Source: Datisca glomerata (Eukaryota > Streptophyta > Magnoliopsida > Cucurbitales > Datiscaceae). Taken from it: a stretch of 64,000 nt of DNA. Each line of letters opens with the position of its first letter. Position 1 is the first letter of the stretch. A program made the translations under genes and the position numbers. This document shows positions 1 through 12,422 of this stretch, in pieces. The stretch spans positions 743,645 through 807,644 of the forward strand of contig QANY01013420.1 of the NCBI GenBank assembly GCA_003255025.1. The letters are read 5' to 3'. Below the pieces are notes generated by a model. That model ran no database searches and was not told the DNA's origin. It worked only from the letters and a program-made list of their open reading frames with translations.

Positions 1-154
1 GAATTATTTCATTAACACGAAAAGTCAGCAACAAGTTGACTTTTGGTGATTCAGTTAGGCTGTATAAATTAAAATAAGCTCGGGTCAGTTCGGTGTGTGA
101 TTTTTGGGAAAAAACCAAACCGAACCGCACTATATATATACCTTTACAATTTAA

Positions 155-470
155 CCTAATTTTCCCTTCTCCTCACTCTCGTTGTCTCGCCTCACTCTCG
201 TCTCTCGTAGAGTCGCAAACCTAACTTCCCTTCCCCTTCTCCTCAGTCCTCCCAGTCCCCACAAGCCACAACTCAACACTCTTGCTCACGCTGTTGCAGT
301 CTAGCTCTCGCCTCTCACGGAGTCATAGACCTAATTTCCCTTCCCCTTCTCCTCAGTCCTCTCAATCCCTACAAGCCACAACTCGAAACTCTCGCTATCG
401 TTGTCTCGCTCTCGCCTCTCGTACTTAGTAAACCTAATTTCCCCTTCTTTTCAGTCCTCATGACTCGAAA
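155..470 (+). repeat. CT-rich leader with about 110-bp direct repeats
   Basis: A pyrimidine-rich stretch repeats blocks that start with CCTAAYTTCCCTTCC near 157, 220, 330 and 433. The two best copies are 110 bp apart and share CAGTCCTC and ACAAGCCACAACTC. It lies between the left hAT end and the transposase frame, where a promoter or 5' leader would be. Any regulatory role is inference. Confidence 0.6.
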
Positions 471-1389
471 ACTCGATGACTCAGGCGAGATCTGTTTGTT
501 GTTGCTCGACTGCTGACGACAAAGGATAAATCTGGTATACTCTCTATGTATCGTCCATATTTTTTTATCTGCACTATTATTTTTTAGATCTACACTATTA
601 GTTGTTTTTTAGATCTGCATTATTAGATTATTAGTTGTTCAAATTATATCTTTCTAGATCTGCACTATTATTTTTTGAACTTTTTTATTTTGCCTAAACT
701 TTTTAGTTGTCGGCTTCACCTTTAATATGAAACTTTGGAACATCTAATTGGTATTTGATATCTTTATAAAGTGAGTGAATAAGGAAATAGAAAAGGCCCA
801 AAAAGTCAAGTGAAAATGAAACTACATATGTAGGACTTATGTTTCCTGGTTACTGAAATATTGTGTTGTATGGTCCTAGATTAATCTTTACGAAGTACTT
901 TCATGGAGTTAACCTTGTTATCACAGAGTAAGTTTTATTAAATGTGTATGTCCACTATTAAGAAGGTCATGTCATCTTTAATATAAGGGTGAATTAGGTG
1001 AATTTTTGTACACCCACCCTTTCCTTTCCTATTTCAAGGTCTGAGCCCTAAGTTGAAATATGTGACTCCTCTAGAGCTAAGATATATATGATTAGTATGT
1101 AGGTTGTTCGATTGGTAGAGCCACATTAGGACTTGTGAGGTCAATTGACCCAATTAAAATAAAATTAAGACTAAAGTAAATAAAAAGTGAAATTTTGATA
1201 TTTAATGAAATTGATCCTGCTTAAAACTTTTATAACTATAATAAATTAAGTCATTATCTTGTATTTCACTAGCTTATTGGGATGTTTGCTTGTTTTGTTT
1301 GAACTTATTGAGATTTTTGCTTATGTGACTATATAGTTTAGAAATTAAGTTTGATTTGAGTTAATGAGTCTCAGTTAATGATTTTTTAG

Positions 1390-3580
1390 ATGGGAAAATC
1401 GAAGACGGGAAAATCGGTCTTTGGTTCAAAGTCTCCTGAATTGCCACTGAGACACTCAATAGTGGGTAAGAGAAATCATCTAAGGAGCCTTCAATTGTTT
1501 GGGATTCATTTACTAAGAATGAACCTTATGAAGAAGGTAATGTAACATTCACATGTGATTATTGCAAACAAGTTTTCAAATCTAATTCTAGACATAATGG
1601 GACCTCAACTATTCTAGGACATTTGGATATATGCAAAAAGAATCCTAATAGATTTCTTGATCCTAAAAAAGGACTTTGGGTTTTGAAATTAAGAAGGAGG
1701 TTGGTGGTTCACAAACTTGTAATTTGGTTACCACTAGTTATAGTGAGGATAGATGTAGAAAGGCACTTACAAAGTTCATTATCCAAACTGAGATACCATT
1801 AGATTTGTTGAGGCTGATTCATTTTTTTAGTATAGCTATACTTTGCAACCTAAATATAATGTTTCATCATGGGTTACGGTTGTTAAAGATTGCTTCCAAC
1901 TATACTTGGATGAGAAGAAAAAGCTACAAAGCTTCTTTAAGAAATCAAAACAAAGAGTTTGTCTTACTACAGACACATGGACATCTATTCAAAATTTTAA
2001 CTATATGATGTTAACTACGCACTATATTGACAAAGAATGGAGTTTACAAAAGAGATTTCTGAACTTTCATTTAATTTCTAGTCATAAAGGGAGTCAATAG
2101 GTTTGTAAATTGAGAATTGTTTGCTTGAATGGGGTATTGATAGAGTTTTTACTGTAACTATTGATAATGCCAGTGCGAATGATGTCTCGATGACTTATTT
2201 GAAAAGATATATGAAAAATTGGAATGAGATGGTGTTGGATGGTGAGTTTTTACATATGAGATGTTGTGCACACATAGTAAACTTAATTATATCTGACGGT
2301 TTGAAGGATCTCCATGGATCTATCGTTAGGATCGGCAATGCTGTGAGATATGTGAGGTCCTCATCAGCTAGATTAATTAAGTTTAAGGTTTGTGTTGAGG
2401 CATCGAAGATTTCCGCCAAAAGTTCTTTGTGCTTAGATTGTCCCATTAGATGGAACTCAACTTACATAACGTTGGAGGCTGCTGAAAAGTTTCAAAATGC
2501 TTTTGAAAGACTTGAGGAGCAAGGTGCACAAGAGTGCATGGATTGTCTTGGAGATGGGGGGAAAGAAGGGGGCCTCCTAGTTATAATGATTGTGATAATA
2601 CTCGTGTCTTTATTAAGTTTTTGAAAGTATTCTATGAAATGACTGTAAGACTTTCTCGTTCTTTGCATGTGTGTTTGAATGAATTCTTTCAAGCGCTTTG
2701 TAAGATTAAAAGTCTAATTCGAAAGTATTTTAAAACTGATGATTATCTTTTGAGTAAGATGACATCTAGCATGAAAATGAAGTTTGATAAGTATTGGGGA
2801 AGTTTTAAGAAAGTGAACTCTTTATTGTTCATAGCTGTACATTATCTATTTCATGACATGCTAAACTTGTATTGACTCTGATGGCTGATGTTGTTGACTG
2901 TTGGCTCTAGATAGTACATGTATCTAATAGGTTGTCTGACTAAAGTTCTGAACAAGAGCAATTTTCTACCCCTTTAAGTTAGGCTATAATATTAAGCCTA
3001 CCAATAAATCTTCATAGATCATGTACTCATTGTTGGAACATGGCTTAGGCATAAGGCGATAGATGAGTGATGGTTCTTTAACTTGGTTGATGTGCTTCAT
3101 GGTTTGACCTTGTTATAACCATAAGTAGTAATAAGTAGTACTTCTATTATAAGAAATATCAGTATGTCTACTGTCTTATTGCCCCCTTTAACCTTGTTAG
3201 ATGTTTCAAAATCTTATGTTGATCCTACGCAAACTTCATACAAGGCATTAAAGTTTTAGTTGGTTGAATATGCATCTCTATGTGAGTGTGTTGTTTGTCT
3301 TTGTAAATATGGTAAAAAGAGTTATTGTAACTTGGCTTAACGATTGAAAATGAAGTTTATTGATTATTATTTTTCAATTTTAAATGATGTAGGTGTTGCT
3401 AAAGAGTCAACAAAGAAGGTTGAGTTGATTTTGAGAAGATTGTTTGATGCATATAAGGGTGATGTAATGATAAAAGTCAAATATGCATCATCTTCTCAAC
3501 ATGTGGTTCAGGATGATGAAGATGAGTTTGACTTCACCTCTACATTTTCTAAGCATATGAATGAAGAGGGATTAATCTAA
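1390..3580 (+). pseudogene. Broken hAT transposase (RICESLEEPER-like, BED finger)
   Basis: The product would be a DNA-cutting transposase of the plant RICESLEEPER/Ac group. From an ATG near 1390 a BED zinc finger can be read at about 1490-1650: a W..F start, then CDYC, and HLDIC. Pieces in other frames then carry family blocks: YSEDRCRKALTKFI (about 1740), an LTTDTWTS block (about 1960-1990), VFTVTIDNAS and the FLHMRCCAHIVNLI block (2140-2290), PIRWNSTY (about 2440), and the DUF4413-type FDKYWG region (2785-2805). Breaks include frame changes near 1680 and 1840, a TAG at 2098, a frame change near 2560 and an unrelated stretch at about 2836-3345. The last piece ends at 3580 without the C-terminal dimerisation domain normally needed for activity. 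I see it as a dead gene. Confidence 0.85.
2836..3345 (+). other. Unrelated stretch interrupting the transposase
   Basis: Transposase-like coding sequence stops after LLFIAV (about 2835) and resumes at KMKFIDYYFS (about 3346). The roughly 510 bp between has stops in all frames and no family similarity I can see. It could be a small insertion or a retained intron. I found no clear terminal repeats. Confidence 0.5.
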
Positions 3581-4428
3581 AGCTGAATGTAGCTTATGAT
3601 TTATGAACATGTGATGTTAATTGTAAATTGATGATTTGAAAGTGAAGGTAGGAGCTCTGATTGTACAGTTGATTAGTTTGGAAGTAGTAGCTTCAATTTG
3701 TCTATGAATATGATCTTTTTCAATAAATGAATCTCATGTTATTCTCAAATGTTGGATTTTTTCATGGCATTCACATTCGTATCAATGAAATATTGGATTT
3801 CTTTAGAAGTTATTAAGAATCATTAAGATAGAACAGAAGATGCATAGGTGATGATCATATTGATAAGTAGTTTTATCATTTATATTTGAGAAAGTCTACT
3901 GCACAACTAAGTATACTTATATTTGATTTATTTGTTGGTTTACATATTTATATAGGCAAAAGGGACAATTCAAGCAGGATTGAGGAAAGCAAATGCTACT
4001 GTTTCTGTTCTATCATATTTTTAGGTGGTAGTTGTGTGTTTTTCTACGATTGTTAAGTGTATTAAAAATTGTATTTGTAAGTGTATTTTTTTAAGTCTGA
4101 GTTATGTAATCATTTTATAAGTCTGAGATCTTGAATTTAGAAATAGTATTTGTAAGTATTTTTTCTACTCCTATTATCTTCAGTTTCAACATAATCATGT
4201 GTTTTTCTATATATTTTTTCTAGGTAGAAAATGATTTGATTTTTTTCTCTTTTTTTATATATATATTTTTTCTGGCAGGTTAAAACTGTAAAACCGAACC
4301 GGTTTTGGACAGTTCAATTTATATTGAACCGGAAGTTTGGTTCGGTTCTAATATTTAAAAAATATTGTTTATGGTTCGGTTCTAAAAATATCCTTAAATC
4401 GAGTCAAACCGAACCGATTACACCCTTA

Positions 4429-5480
4429 GACTGATGGTTCAAATTAAAGGGTCGTTCCCGAGTTCAATTTACCATATTACTTATAGTTTCAAATAAAAGG
4501 GTTTCCTCGAGCACCCCAGAGACTTTGTCACGAACCTTGTACGTTGATGCTACTTTTCCATGAGATTAAGGTAATAAGGTAAGTTTAGAAAGAAAAAAAA
4601 TGCTTCTATTATTTACTTGTTTTTCAATGTGAATATGTGATGGTAGTTTCCTTATATGACTTTACGAAAAATGCTAGATATCGAAAGAATTTATTTTCCT
4701 CTTAAAAAAATCAAGTCAACTCCAAACTCTTGTGAAATAACATTTGCAAGCTAAACATTAACATTATCCCACACCATTACTCTGAAGTTTGCTATCGAAA
4801 TTATTTTAAATTCACAGATCAATCGGTCTAGAAAATCTAATCACCAGATAATCCTACATCAATGAATAAAAATCCATAAAGTTCATTTTCAGTCTTTTCT
4901 AATGAGCAATGCTTTTAAGTGTATTTTTATTTTATTTATTATTAATATTTTATGTGATTCTTTTTTGTCATGTGAAATTTTCAAAAATTATTTCTAATGA
5001 GCAATGCTTTTAAGTTTATTTTTATGTTATTTATTATTAATATTTTATGTGATTCTTTTTTTGTCATGTGAAATTTTCAAAAATTAAATTTGAATTACAT
5101 TTAAGCAAAACTCAATTATTATCAACTGAGTTAACAATGATGTCATTACTTTATGTGTCGACTAGAACATAAACAACCAATATGTAACTTAGGCTTGGGC
5201 CTAAAACCCCACTAGAAAATGAGTTCCAAAGTTTTACCTTTCCCAAGAATATTTTTTCTTATTTTAAGTGGATGGTGGACCTTATTTATTCAAAAAGTTG
5301 ACATGTGTATGCTTCTTTCATAGTAGTAAGTTATGATTTAGAAAAATGTGACATGTAAATAACCGTTTCTAATTAGTGCAATTTGAAAGTTTTTATGATT
5401 TTCTAAAATGACATAATCCCAAATCTATTTACTTACTTTTTAAATTAAATACAATAGCCCATTTAAACCTTACATGATTT
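4429..5480. other. AT-rich intergenic DNA
   Basis: No gene seen. It holds one tandem duplication (4896-5086). It ends at the left LTR of copia element 1. Confidence 0.6.
4896..5086 (+). repeat. Tandem duplication, two units of about 95 bp
   Basis: Units 4896-4990 and 4991-5086 both start TTTCTAATGAGCAATGC and end TTTTCAAAAATTA. They differ by a few bases, so the duplication looks fairly recent. No function is suggested. Confidence 0.9.
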
Positions 5481-5718
5481 TAATAAGGAGAGTGAAGCTC
5501 TACTATCATACACTTTAGATACTTATTCTAAGCTACCAACTCAACAAGAGAAGGGAGTTAGTTAATCAGTTAGTCTGTTCAAAGTGTTAGCTTTCTATAC
5601 TAGTATGAGGAGCCTTACTCAACTGCCTTAATATATAAGGCTTAGTCTCTATTTGCAATGAAATATGAAGTAACACAATAATTCAATACAAATCATCTTC
5701 TTCATCTTAGTTCTTTCA
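5481..5718 (+). repeat. 5' LTR of copia element 1
   Basis: Begins TAATAAGGAGAGTG and ends TTCTTTCA, matching 10361-10581. Both LTRs start TA rather than the usual TG, while the end is the usual CA. The shared core includes AGTTAGTTAATCAGTTAGTC. It should carry the promoter, but the element is old and I mark no TATA box. Confidence 0.85.
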
Positions 5719-6720
5719 TGGCATCAGAGCCTGAAGAACAAACGTCCATGGAAGATTCAAACTCAAACTCTACCACTAATAACAATAGTACTACGGCCAC
5801 TATAACCAACTCAGGAAATCTTTCCAAACACCCTGAATAGTACAGTTTTAATATGACTAGACAAAAATAATTACATATTATGGAGGTCCCAAATAGCACC
5901 AGTAATCTCAGGAATGAATTAGAAGATATTGACTTCAACCCTGAAGAAATACCATAAAAGATTCTTGATGGTGAAAGAATGAACCCATAATACAAGAATT
6001 GGGCAAGAAAAGGCCAACTTTTATTAAGTTGGATAAGGTTTACAATGACAAAATGAGTATTAGGCACTGTTATACAATATCACAGCTCACCAGAGGTATG
6101 GAATTCCTTGGAAAGAAATTTGGCGAATCAATCTAACGTTTTCAACTGAGAGCCTCTCTACAAGGTACTACCAAAGATAACATGTCAATTTCAGATTTTT
6201 TTGATAAAATGAGAAGGATTTCAAACAGTTTGGCTGCTGCTGGTCAACCAGTTTCTGAGCAAGAATTGATAATGTACATTGTCAATGATCTTGGATCCAA
6301 GTATGACCCTATTGTAGTGAGTATTGCTTCAAGTATAGAAAACCTTAATGTAGAAGAGGTACAATATTTACTTATGTGTTATGAAAGTAGGATGGAGAAA
6401 CAACATTTTGAAAATGAAAATAACATCAAAATTTGTGCAAATATGGTTTCAAATACTAGAAATGGAAGATTCTTTAATGGAAATCAGAACTTCGATCAAA
6501 ACCAGAACATAAACAAGAACTTCACAAGAAATTGTCAACCTTACTTCCAAAATCACAGAGAAAATTTCAATGGTAGAAGAGGAGAAAAAGGAGGTAGAAG
6601 TAACAACTTCAGTGGAAATAGAATCTTTTGTCAAGCCTGTGCAAAGCCTGGGGACTCTGCATAAGTGTGCTACTATAAATATGAAAGGAGCCAATCTGGA
6701 AATACTTCACAACCTGATAT
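5718..6720 (+). pseudogene. Copia element 1 gag remnant
   Basis: Capsid-type gag of a copia element. An ATG overlapping the primer site opens a Ser/Asn/Thr-rich N-terminus, which is stopped by TAG near 5838 and again several times. The clearest part is 6182-6664, a UBN2-type gag region followed by an Asn/Gln-rich, basic stretch. The CCHC knuckle near 6629-6675 reads CQACAKPGDSA then a stop and VC. The conserved His is Asp here and the knuckle is cut by TAA, so nucleic-acid binding would be lost in any product. Confidence 0.85.
5719..5730 (+). other. Primer-binding site, copia element 1
   Basis: TGGCATCAGAGC directly follows the 5' LTR. The standard plant copia site, complementary to the 3' end of initiator tRNA-Met, is TGGTATCAGAGC; one base differs here. 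The gag ATG (5718-5720) overlaps the site and the last LTR base. Confidence 0.85.
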
Positions 6721-6779
6721 TTTTCAAGCACAAATAATTATTCTGATGAAAATGGCCTTGCTACTTACATGGTTTCACC

Positions 6780-9700
6780 ACCTAAATATTGTCTGCACCT
6801 GATCCAGTCCTTGTTATGGCTTGGTATGCTGGTAGTGCAACAACTAACCATGTAATCCCATATCTCAGTAATCTAAACATGGCTCAAGAATACACTGGTA
6901 TGGAAAGACTAGTTATAGGAAATGGTAAGACTCCCTTGATTTCTCATGTAGGTTTAGCTTTACTACGATCAAAACATCACCCTTTAAAACTGAATTTCCC
7001 GTTATATGTTCCTGACATAAAGAAGTACCTAATTATTATCACAAAACTAACTCAAGATAATGCTGTTTATGTTAAATTTCATTTTGATATCTGTTTTGCA
7101 AGGACAAAACTTTAGGGAATCTATTGTTCAAAGGAGTACTTAAAGATGGGCTTTATTTGTTGACTTGTGCTTCATATCAGTCACCTTCTGCCTTCAGTAT
7201 TTGTATTGAGTCAATTTTAGCTTTTGAGAACAACTCTTCAATTCATTATTGTAATCTTTCTATCTGTCAAGATATTGTAATAAGAGACAAAATTTTGCTC
7301 CTTCTTTTGTCCAGTTCTGGTAGTCTTAAAGTCTTAGACTTTCGTAGTTGTAACTTCTCTTCATAATGTAAAGATGTTTCTAGCAATAATAAAATCATGT
7401 TCAAGTATCAAGTGCCTATTTTGTCTTCTCAGTATAATTCCGGCATGAATAACCCTAATATTTCAAGCATAAACGAAGAAAGGTCAACTATTTTACACAC
7501 TTTAAACACTAATAATTTGTTTGCATTTATGACATAAGAGACTAGGACACCCAAGTGAAAGAAATCTAAGACAAATTAGAAAATTAGAAAATATACATGT
7601 TCAAAACCAAAAATTTGAAATATGTAGTTCATGTCAAAAGGCAAAAGCCACATTCTTCCTTTCCCTCTATCTCAAAGTCACACCTCAAAACCTCCTTTCC
7701 CTCTATCTCAAAGTCACACCTCAAAACCCTTAGAAATCATTTATACTGATTTTTGGGGGGTTGCACCAAACTTTCAAGATATGGTTTCATTATATCAACT
7801 TCCTTGATGATTACAACAAGTTTACATAGATATACCCTTTAAAACTCAAGTATGAGGCACACCAAACTTTTAAAGTCTATAAACTTCTTGTAGAAAAACT
7901 ATTTTACACCCACATTAAGACCCTCTACTATGACTAGGTTGAATTATGACCTTTTCTCTTTTTTTTATAAGAAAACAGTATAAAATCATATATCCATCAG
8001 CAAAATGGATCCATTGAAAGAAAACATAGACATATTTATGAAACATGTTTGACTCTCCTTGCTCAAGCATCCATACCTTTAAAATTCTGGTGGGAGGTAT
8101 TTCAAACTCTGTACATCTTATAAATAGGCTTCTAACACTAGTTTTATCCATGATTTCACCATATCATAAACTTTTGAATCAAACACTCAGCTATAACCTT
8201 CTTAAAACTTATGTTTGTGCCTGTTACTCTCATCTTAGGCCATATAATACACATAAATTTGACTTTCATACTGACTTATGCATAAATTTGGGTTATTCTT
8301 TCAATCATAAGGGCTACATATAAGTGCTTAAATTCTTCTGGTAGGTTATATATATCTAGAAATGTGATTTTTGATGAGTCATGTTTTCCTTTTCAGAAGA
8401 TTTCACCAAAAATACTTCTTCTCATTTACACAGCACGACATTTTATCCTCCATAGTCTTCTAGATTTCCTACTTTGTGTTAAAATCCTTTAGCTCTACAG
8501 AAAATTCAAGTGTCAACAATAACTCATCTAAGAGTACTAGTGCAATAGATATTCCTATTATCTCACATTCTTTACACCAGGTGTAGGTGAAAGTAATAAC
8601 TGTTTAACAACATCTAGAGTTAATTCACAGCCTTTGCCTTTTGATCCTCCATCTATAGCTCCACTTTTAACCATTGACCTAACTCCTACTAGAAACTCAC
8701 AGAACCTTATCACCCTTCCATCTCAACCAAAAAACATTACCACTACTAGTCATCCTGTGATTACTAGATCAAAGGCTGGAATCAGTAAACCTAAAGCTTT
8801 AACCGTTACCAAAAATCCTCTATCCCTTAAACCACTTCCTACTAAACCTAAAACTATAAAAAATGCTTTTACCAATCCTAATTGGAAGCAGCTATGATTG
8901 AAGAGTACAATGCTCTTCTGAAACATAAAACTTGGGAGTCGGTTCCTTATTCACCCTCTGTGACCTTGGTTGGAAGCAAGTGGGTTTTTAAAGTCAAGTT
9001 GAATCAAGATGGTAGTGTTCTTAGGTACAAAATCATGCTGGTGGAAAAAGGGTATAATCAAACTCTAGGTACAAACTTTACATCATGTTGTAAAACCAAC
9101 AACTGTAAGACTGATTCTTCATTTAGCAGATTCTTTTTGGTGGAGTGACAAGCAGTTAGATGTAAACATTGCTTTTCTAAATGAGACTCCACAAGAAACT
9201 ATTTATATGTCTCGGCCATAAGATTTCAGGATGCCTCGAGACCTCAGTATGTGTATAAACTGAAGAAAGATCTTTATGGGCTTAAACAAGCTCTAAAAGC
9301 TTAGTATGATAAACTGAAGTCTACTTTGCTGTATTGGGGTTTTATAGCATCTATTTCTGATACATCATTATTTACTTATAGAAATTCTAAGACTTTTTTG
9401 TTTCTACTAGTGTATTTAGATGATATACTCATCACATGAAACAACTCATTTTTTATGGACAAGGTGGTTCATGATCTTAATCAGGCTTCTTCACTAGAAG
9501 ACTTGGGATATATTCACTTCTTTCTTGCCATTGAAGTTTACAGAAGTGAAACAGATTTCTCTCTTTCTCAGTCAAAGTATATTCTTGATCTTCTCAACAA
9601 GACTCATATGGATGGTGCAAAGCCTGCCCCATCTCTTGTAAATGCCTCCTTAAAACTTACTGAATCTGAAGGAGAACCTTTACCTGATATAACTTTGTTT

Positions 9701-10350
9701 AGGAGTATTATAGGAGCTCTGTAGTATCTGTCCATGACAATACCTGATATAGGTTTCATAGTTACTAGTTAAGCCAATACTTGCCTAAGCTAACTTCTAC
9801 ACATTAGCAAGCATGCAAAAGAGTTCTTACATATCTTAAAGGGACTACCACTACTGGCTTACACATTCATCCTTCCAAATCTTTAATCATGCAAGCTTAT
9901 TCAGACTCAGCTGGGTAGGAACTTTGTATGATCGGAGATCAACTGGTGCTTATATGGTCTTCATTGGTGGAAATTTGATTTCTTAGTCTTCTTAGAAGTA
10001 GAATGTTGTGTCTAGATCTAGTATTGAGAGTGGGTACATATCAATGTAAATGCAACAACTGAAATAACTTGGATTCAAAATCTTATGTCTAAATTGTCTC
10101 TCTCCTCCAATCCTTTGGGTAGACAATGCAAGTGTTATTGCTCTTGCATCAAATCTTGTTATGCATGCTACTTTCAAGCATATTGAGCTGGACATTCATT
10201 TCATCAGAGATATAGTCCTTCACATGAAACTCCAAGTCAGATATATGTCATCAGTGGATCAGCTTGCCGAAATTCTCACTAAACGACTATCTACTTATCG
10301 TTTTCATTACTTAAAATACAAGCTTAAGTTGGTTGATACCCCCTTTCACT
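6780..10350 (+). pseudogene. Copia element 1 pol remnant
   Basis: Fragments appear in the order expected for copia pol. A pre-integrase region (HPSERN and CSSCQK) lies near 7550-7640. The integrase core includes HQQNGSIERKHRH (about 7995-8035) and FGCACY-type sequence near 8210. A reverse transcriptase starts near 8882 (WESV, GSKWVFKVK) and keeps an intact YLDD active site at 9413-9424. A tether segment follows (9455-9724), then RNase H to about 10350. Stops and frameshifts separate nearly all of these. A 36-bp tandem duplication (7657-7728) lies in the integrase. The order integrase before reverse transcriptase fixes it as Ty1/copia. Confidence 0.88.
7657..7728 (+). repeat. 36-bp tandem duplication in integrase region
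   Basis: Two adjacent identical 36-bp units (7657-7692, 7693-7728) start TCCTTTCCCTCTATCTC. The length is a multiple of three. It is a local slip after the element had begun to decay, or just before. Confidence 0.9.
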
Positions 10351-10360
10351 TGAGAGGGGA

Positions 10361-10581
10361 TAATAAGGAAAATGAAGATCTACTATCATACACCTTAGAT
10401 ACTTATCCTAAGCTACTAAGTTAAGAATAGAAGGGAGTTAGTTAATCAGTTAGTCTGTTCAAAGTGTTAGCTTTCTGTACTAATATGAGGAGCCTTACTC
10501 TTAAGACTTAATTTCTCTTTGCAATGTAATGTGAAGTTACACAATGATTCAATACAAATCATCTTCTTCTTAGTTCTTTCA
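10361..10581 (+). repeat. 3' LTR of copia element 1
   Basis: Starts TAATAAGGAAAATG right after the purine tract and ends TAGTTCTTTCA. Compared with the 5' LTR it lacks a short block near 10500 and has at least 15 substitutions by eye. Confidence 0.85.
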
Positions 10582-11476
10582 AATTTTAAGGGTGCTTATA
10601 ACAGTTTTTATTAGTTAAATAAAGACCGTATTATCTAAACATTTTTATTAGTATAAATATTGATATATGATATAAGTAATATGATATAAATGTTAGCAAT
10701 ATATTTTCGTTCAGACTATAAGATATTATCATTTATTTAGTACATTTATGAAAGGGAGTATTAATGTTCATTGTTTATGACAGTTAAATTATGATATTCT
10801 AATACAAACATTAACAAAATATTAACCTTCAAATAATATAATATTAATATTTATTTAAGATATAATTATATTTATAATAGAGTATCAATTAGAGTAATAG
10901 CGTTCAAATATTTTGTTTAGTTAGTATAATATTAATATGAAGACATTTATATTTATATCATGGTTAAAAATATATTAACATTCACATAATATAATGACAC
11001 TAGAATTTTATTTAGTATGATAAGAGTATATTATATTTATATTATTATATTAATATATGTTAACATTTATATCAAAATATTAATATATTATATTAATATT
11101 ATACTAAAAAAGTTTCAGATAACATTATGTTAACATTTAACAAATAAAAAAGTGTACTAATCACCTTAAAATCAAGAGAGATCTGAAGGAGTTACTCTAT
11201 TGTTAAAAAAAATTAGTAAATTTTTTTTTTGTAAGACATGTATGGTTAGACATTTTAGACAAATCATACAAAATTTCAAATCACACAACTAAGTACAAAA
11301 TGATTATTTATCTAATATAATTTATTTTATGCCAAATCGTAACTTACGGTTATGAAAGTTGATTACGTACTAGGATTTCTCTGCCTTCCGACTCTTGAAA
11401 TTTTTCTTATACTATAAAAAAGAGTCAACCTTACAATCTCTCATGTTTAACTTTTACTCCATCTTTTTTAACATTC
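10582..11476. other. Very AT-rich intergenic DNA
   Basis: No gene or clear element. The stretch is dominated by A/T with many TATTAAT-like words. Confidence 0.6.
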
Positions 11477-11485
11477 AGTTATGAA

Positions 11486-12178
11486 CTAAGAAACATCAAC
11501 ACTTATATTTGTGTACAGTGTCGGTGTCAGACACTGATACGCTCTGACACGTGTCTGACACGTTAAAATCGTGCTGGATTTTTTTTTTTATTTTTTTATT
11601 TTCGGACATGTATCAGACACGTCATGACACATTTCTGACACATGTCAGACACGTCAGGACAGGTTCCTGACATATGTTGACACCTTTTAGACACGTTTTT
11701 TGAATTTTTTTAAATAATAAAATATAAAAAGTGTAAAATATAATGAATAATATTTTAACTTGTAAATAAAGAAAAAGTAAATAGTAAAATAAAGAATAAA
11801 GAAAGTTAGATTTTAAAATATATTAAATTAAAATGGTATGAAATCAGTTTTTTATTGTCAACATCCTTAAACTTTAAATTTCTTAAAAGTGAAACACACT
11901 TAATTAATCGGTGACATCTCCAACTAGTGAGCTATTTTAATTCACCTTCGACTGATACTGTAATTAGTTTTTTTATCAAATATCTATATTCATATTTATA
12001 AATAGCATTATATAAATTGCTATTTATAAATATGAACATAGATATTTCCATAAAAAATTGAACATAGCATTGTATATATATAAATAACATATCCCCATAC
12101 CCTTCTTTTTCTAAATGACGTGTCAACGTGTCGATGTCGTATCGTATTCGTGTCGCGCGTCGATATCCGTGCTTCTTA
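11486..12178. mobile_element. Non-autonomous TIR element with GACACGT-repeat ends
   Basis: The left end TAAGAAACAT (11487) matches the reverse complement of the right end, TAAGAAGCAC. Each end is followed inward by imperfect GTGTC/GACACG words (11516-11700 and 12117-12165). Flanks AGTTATGAA (11477-11485) and AGTTATGGA (12179-12187) match at eight of nine bases, which suggests a 9-bp target duplication as made by Mutator-like elements; an 8-bp hAT duplication is the alternative. The 690-bp interior has no coding capacity but holds a strong hairpin (11978-12047). Confidence 0.6.
11978..12047. repeat. 30-bp-arm hairpin inside the TIR element
   Basis: Arms 11978-12007 and 12018-12047 are inverted copies with one mismatch around a 10-bp loop. 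The match continues weakly outward for about 8 more bases. It may be the core of a smaller nested MITE. Confidence 0.85.
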
Positions 12179-12297
12179 AGTTATGGATATACTTTTCAAT
12201 TTTTTACACATAAGGATGAATATATTTTGAATAATATGAAGACGTCATGAGTTTTTTAAGGGAAATAGTAGGAAAAGACAAGTTTCAGAGGTGGAGT

Positions 12298-12422
12298 TGT
12301 AAAAATGGCCGAAAAGTCTTTTATTTGCAAAAATGGCCAAAATATGACCGTAGTAAATAAGTTATTTACCAAAATTACACACAGGTAAATACCCTCTTTA
12401 TATGTTTCGGCCATTTTTGTAA
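12298..12422. repeat. Short inverted repeat with AAAATGGCC words
   Basis: AAAAATGGCCGAAA near 12301 is mirrored by TTTCGGCCATTTTTGTAA at 12405-12422, with a further AAAAATGGCC copy near 12330 and a small palindrome (GTAAATAAGTTATTTAC). The shape suggests a MITE remnant. Confidence 0.55.

Larger units (their letters stand above)
56..4428 (+). mobile_element. Decayed hAT-superfamily DNA transposon
   Basis: The right end reads CCGATTACACCCTTA. Its reverse complement (TAAGGGTGTAATCGG) resembles the left end TAGGCTGTATAAAT at 56. Both subterminal regions are rich in CGGTTCGGTT or AACCGAACC motifs (about 84-127 and 4290-4420), which is usual for plant hAT elements. The internal open frames are a BED-finger hAT transposase, described separately. 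I could not confirm an 8-bp target duplication, so the left border is provisional. The element looks inactive because the transposase is broken and lacks its C-terminal dimerisation part. Confidence 0.7.
5481..10581 (+). mobile_element. Copia element 1 (complete outline, coding dead)
   Basis: An LTR retrotransposon of 5.1 kb. It has matching LTRs (5481-5718, 10361-10581), a primer site right after the left LTR, gag, integrase, reverse transcriptase and RNase H in Ty1/copia order, and a purine tract (TGAGAGGGGA) just before the right LTR. Flanks GATTT and AATTT match at four of five bases and may be the target duplication. The LTRs differ by many substitutions and two indels, so insertion is old. 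Every domain has stops or frameshifts. Confidence 0.9.

Noticed and set aside
5702..6067. 121-residue minus-strand frame
   Set aside because: It is antisense to the copia element 1 gag start and primer site, and its composition mirrors the Asn/Ser codons on the other strand.
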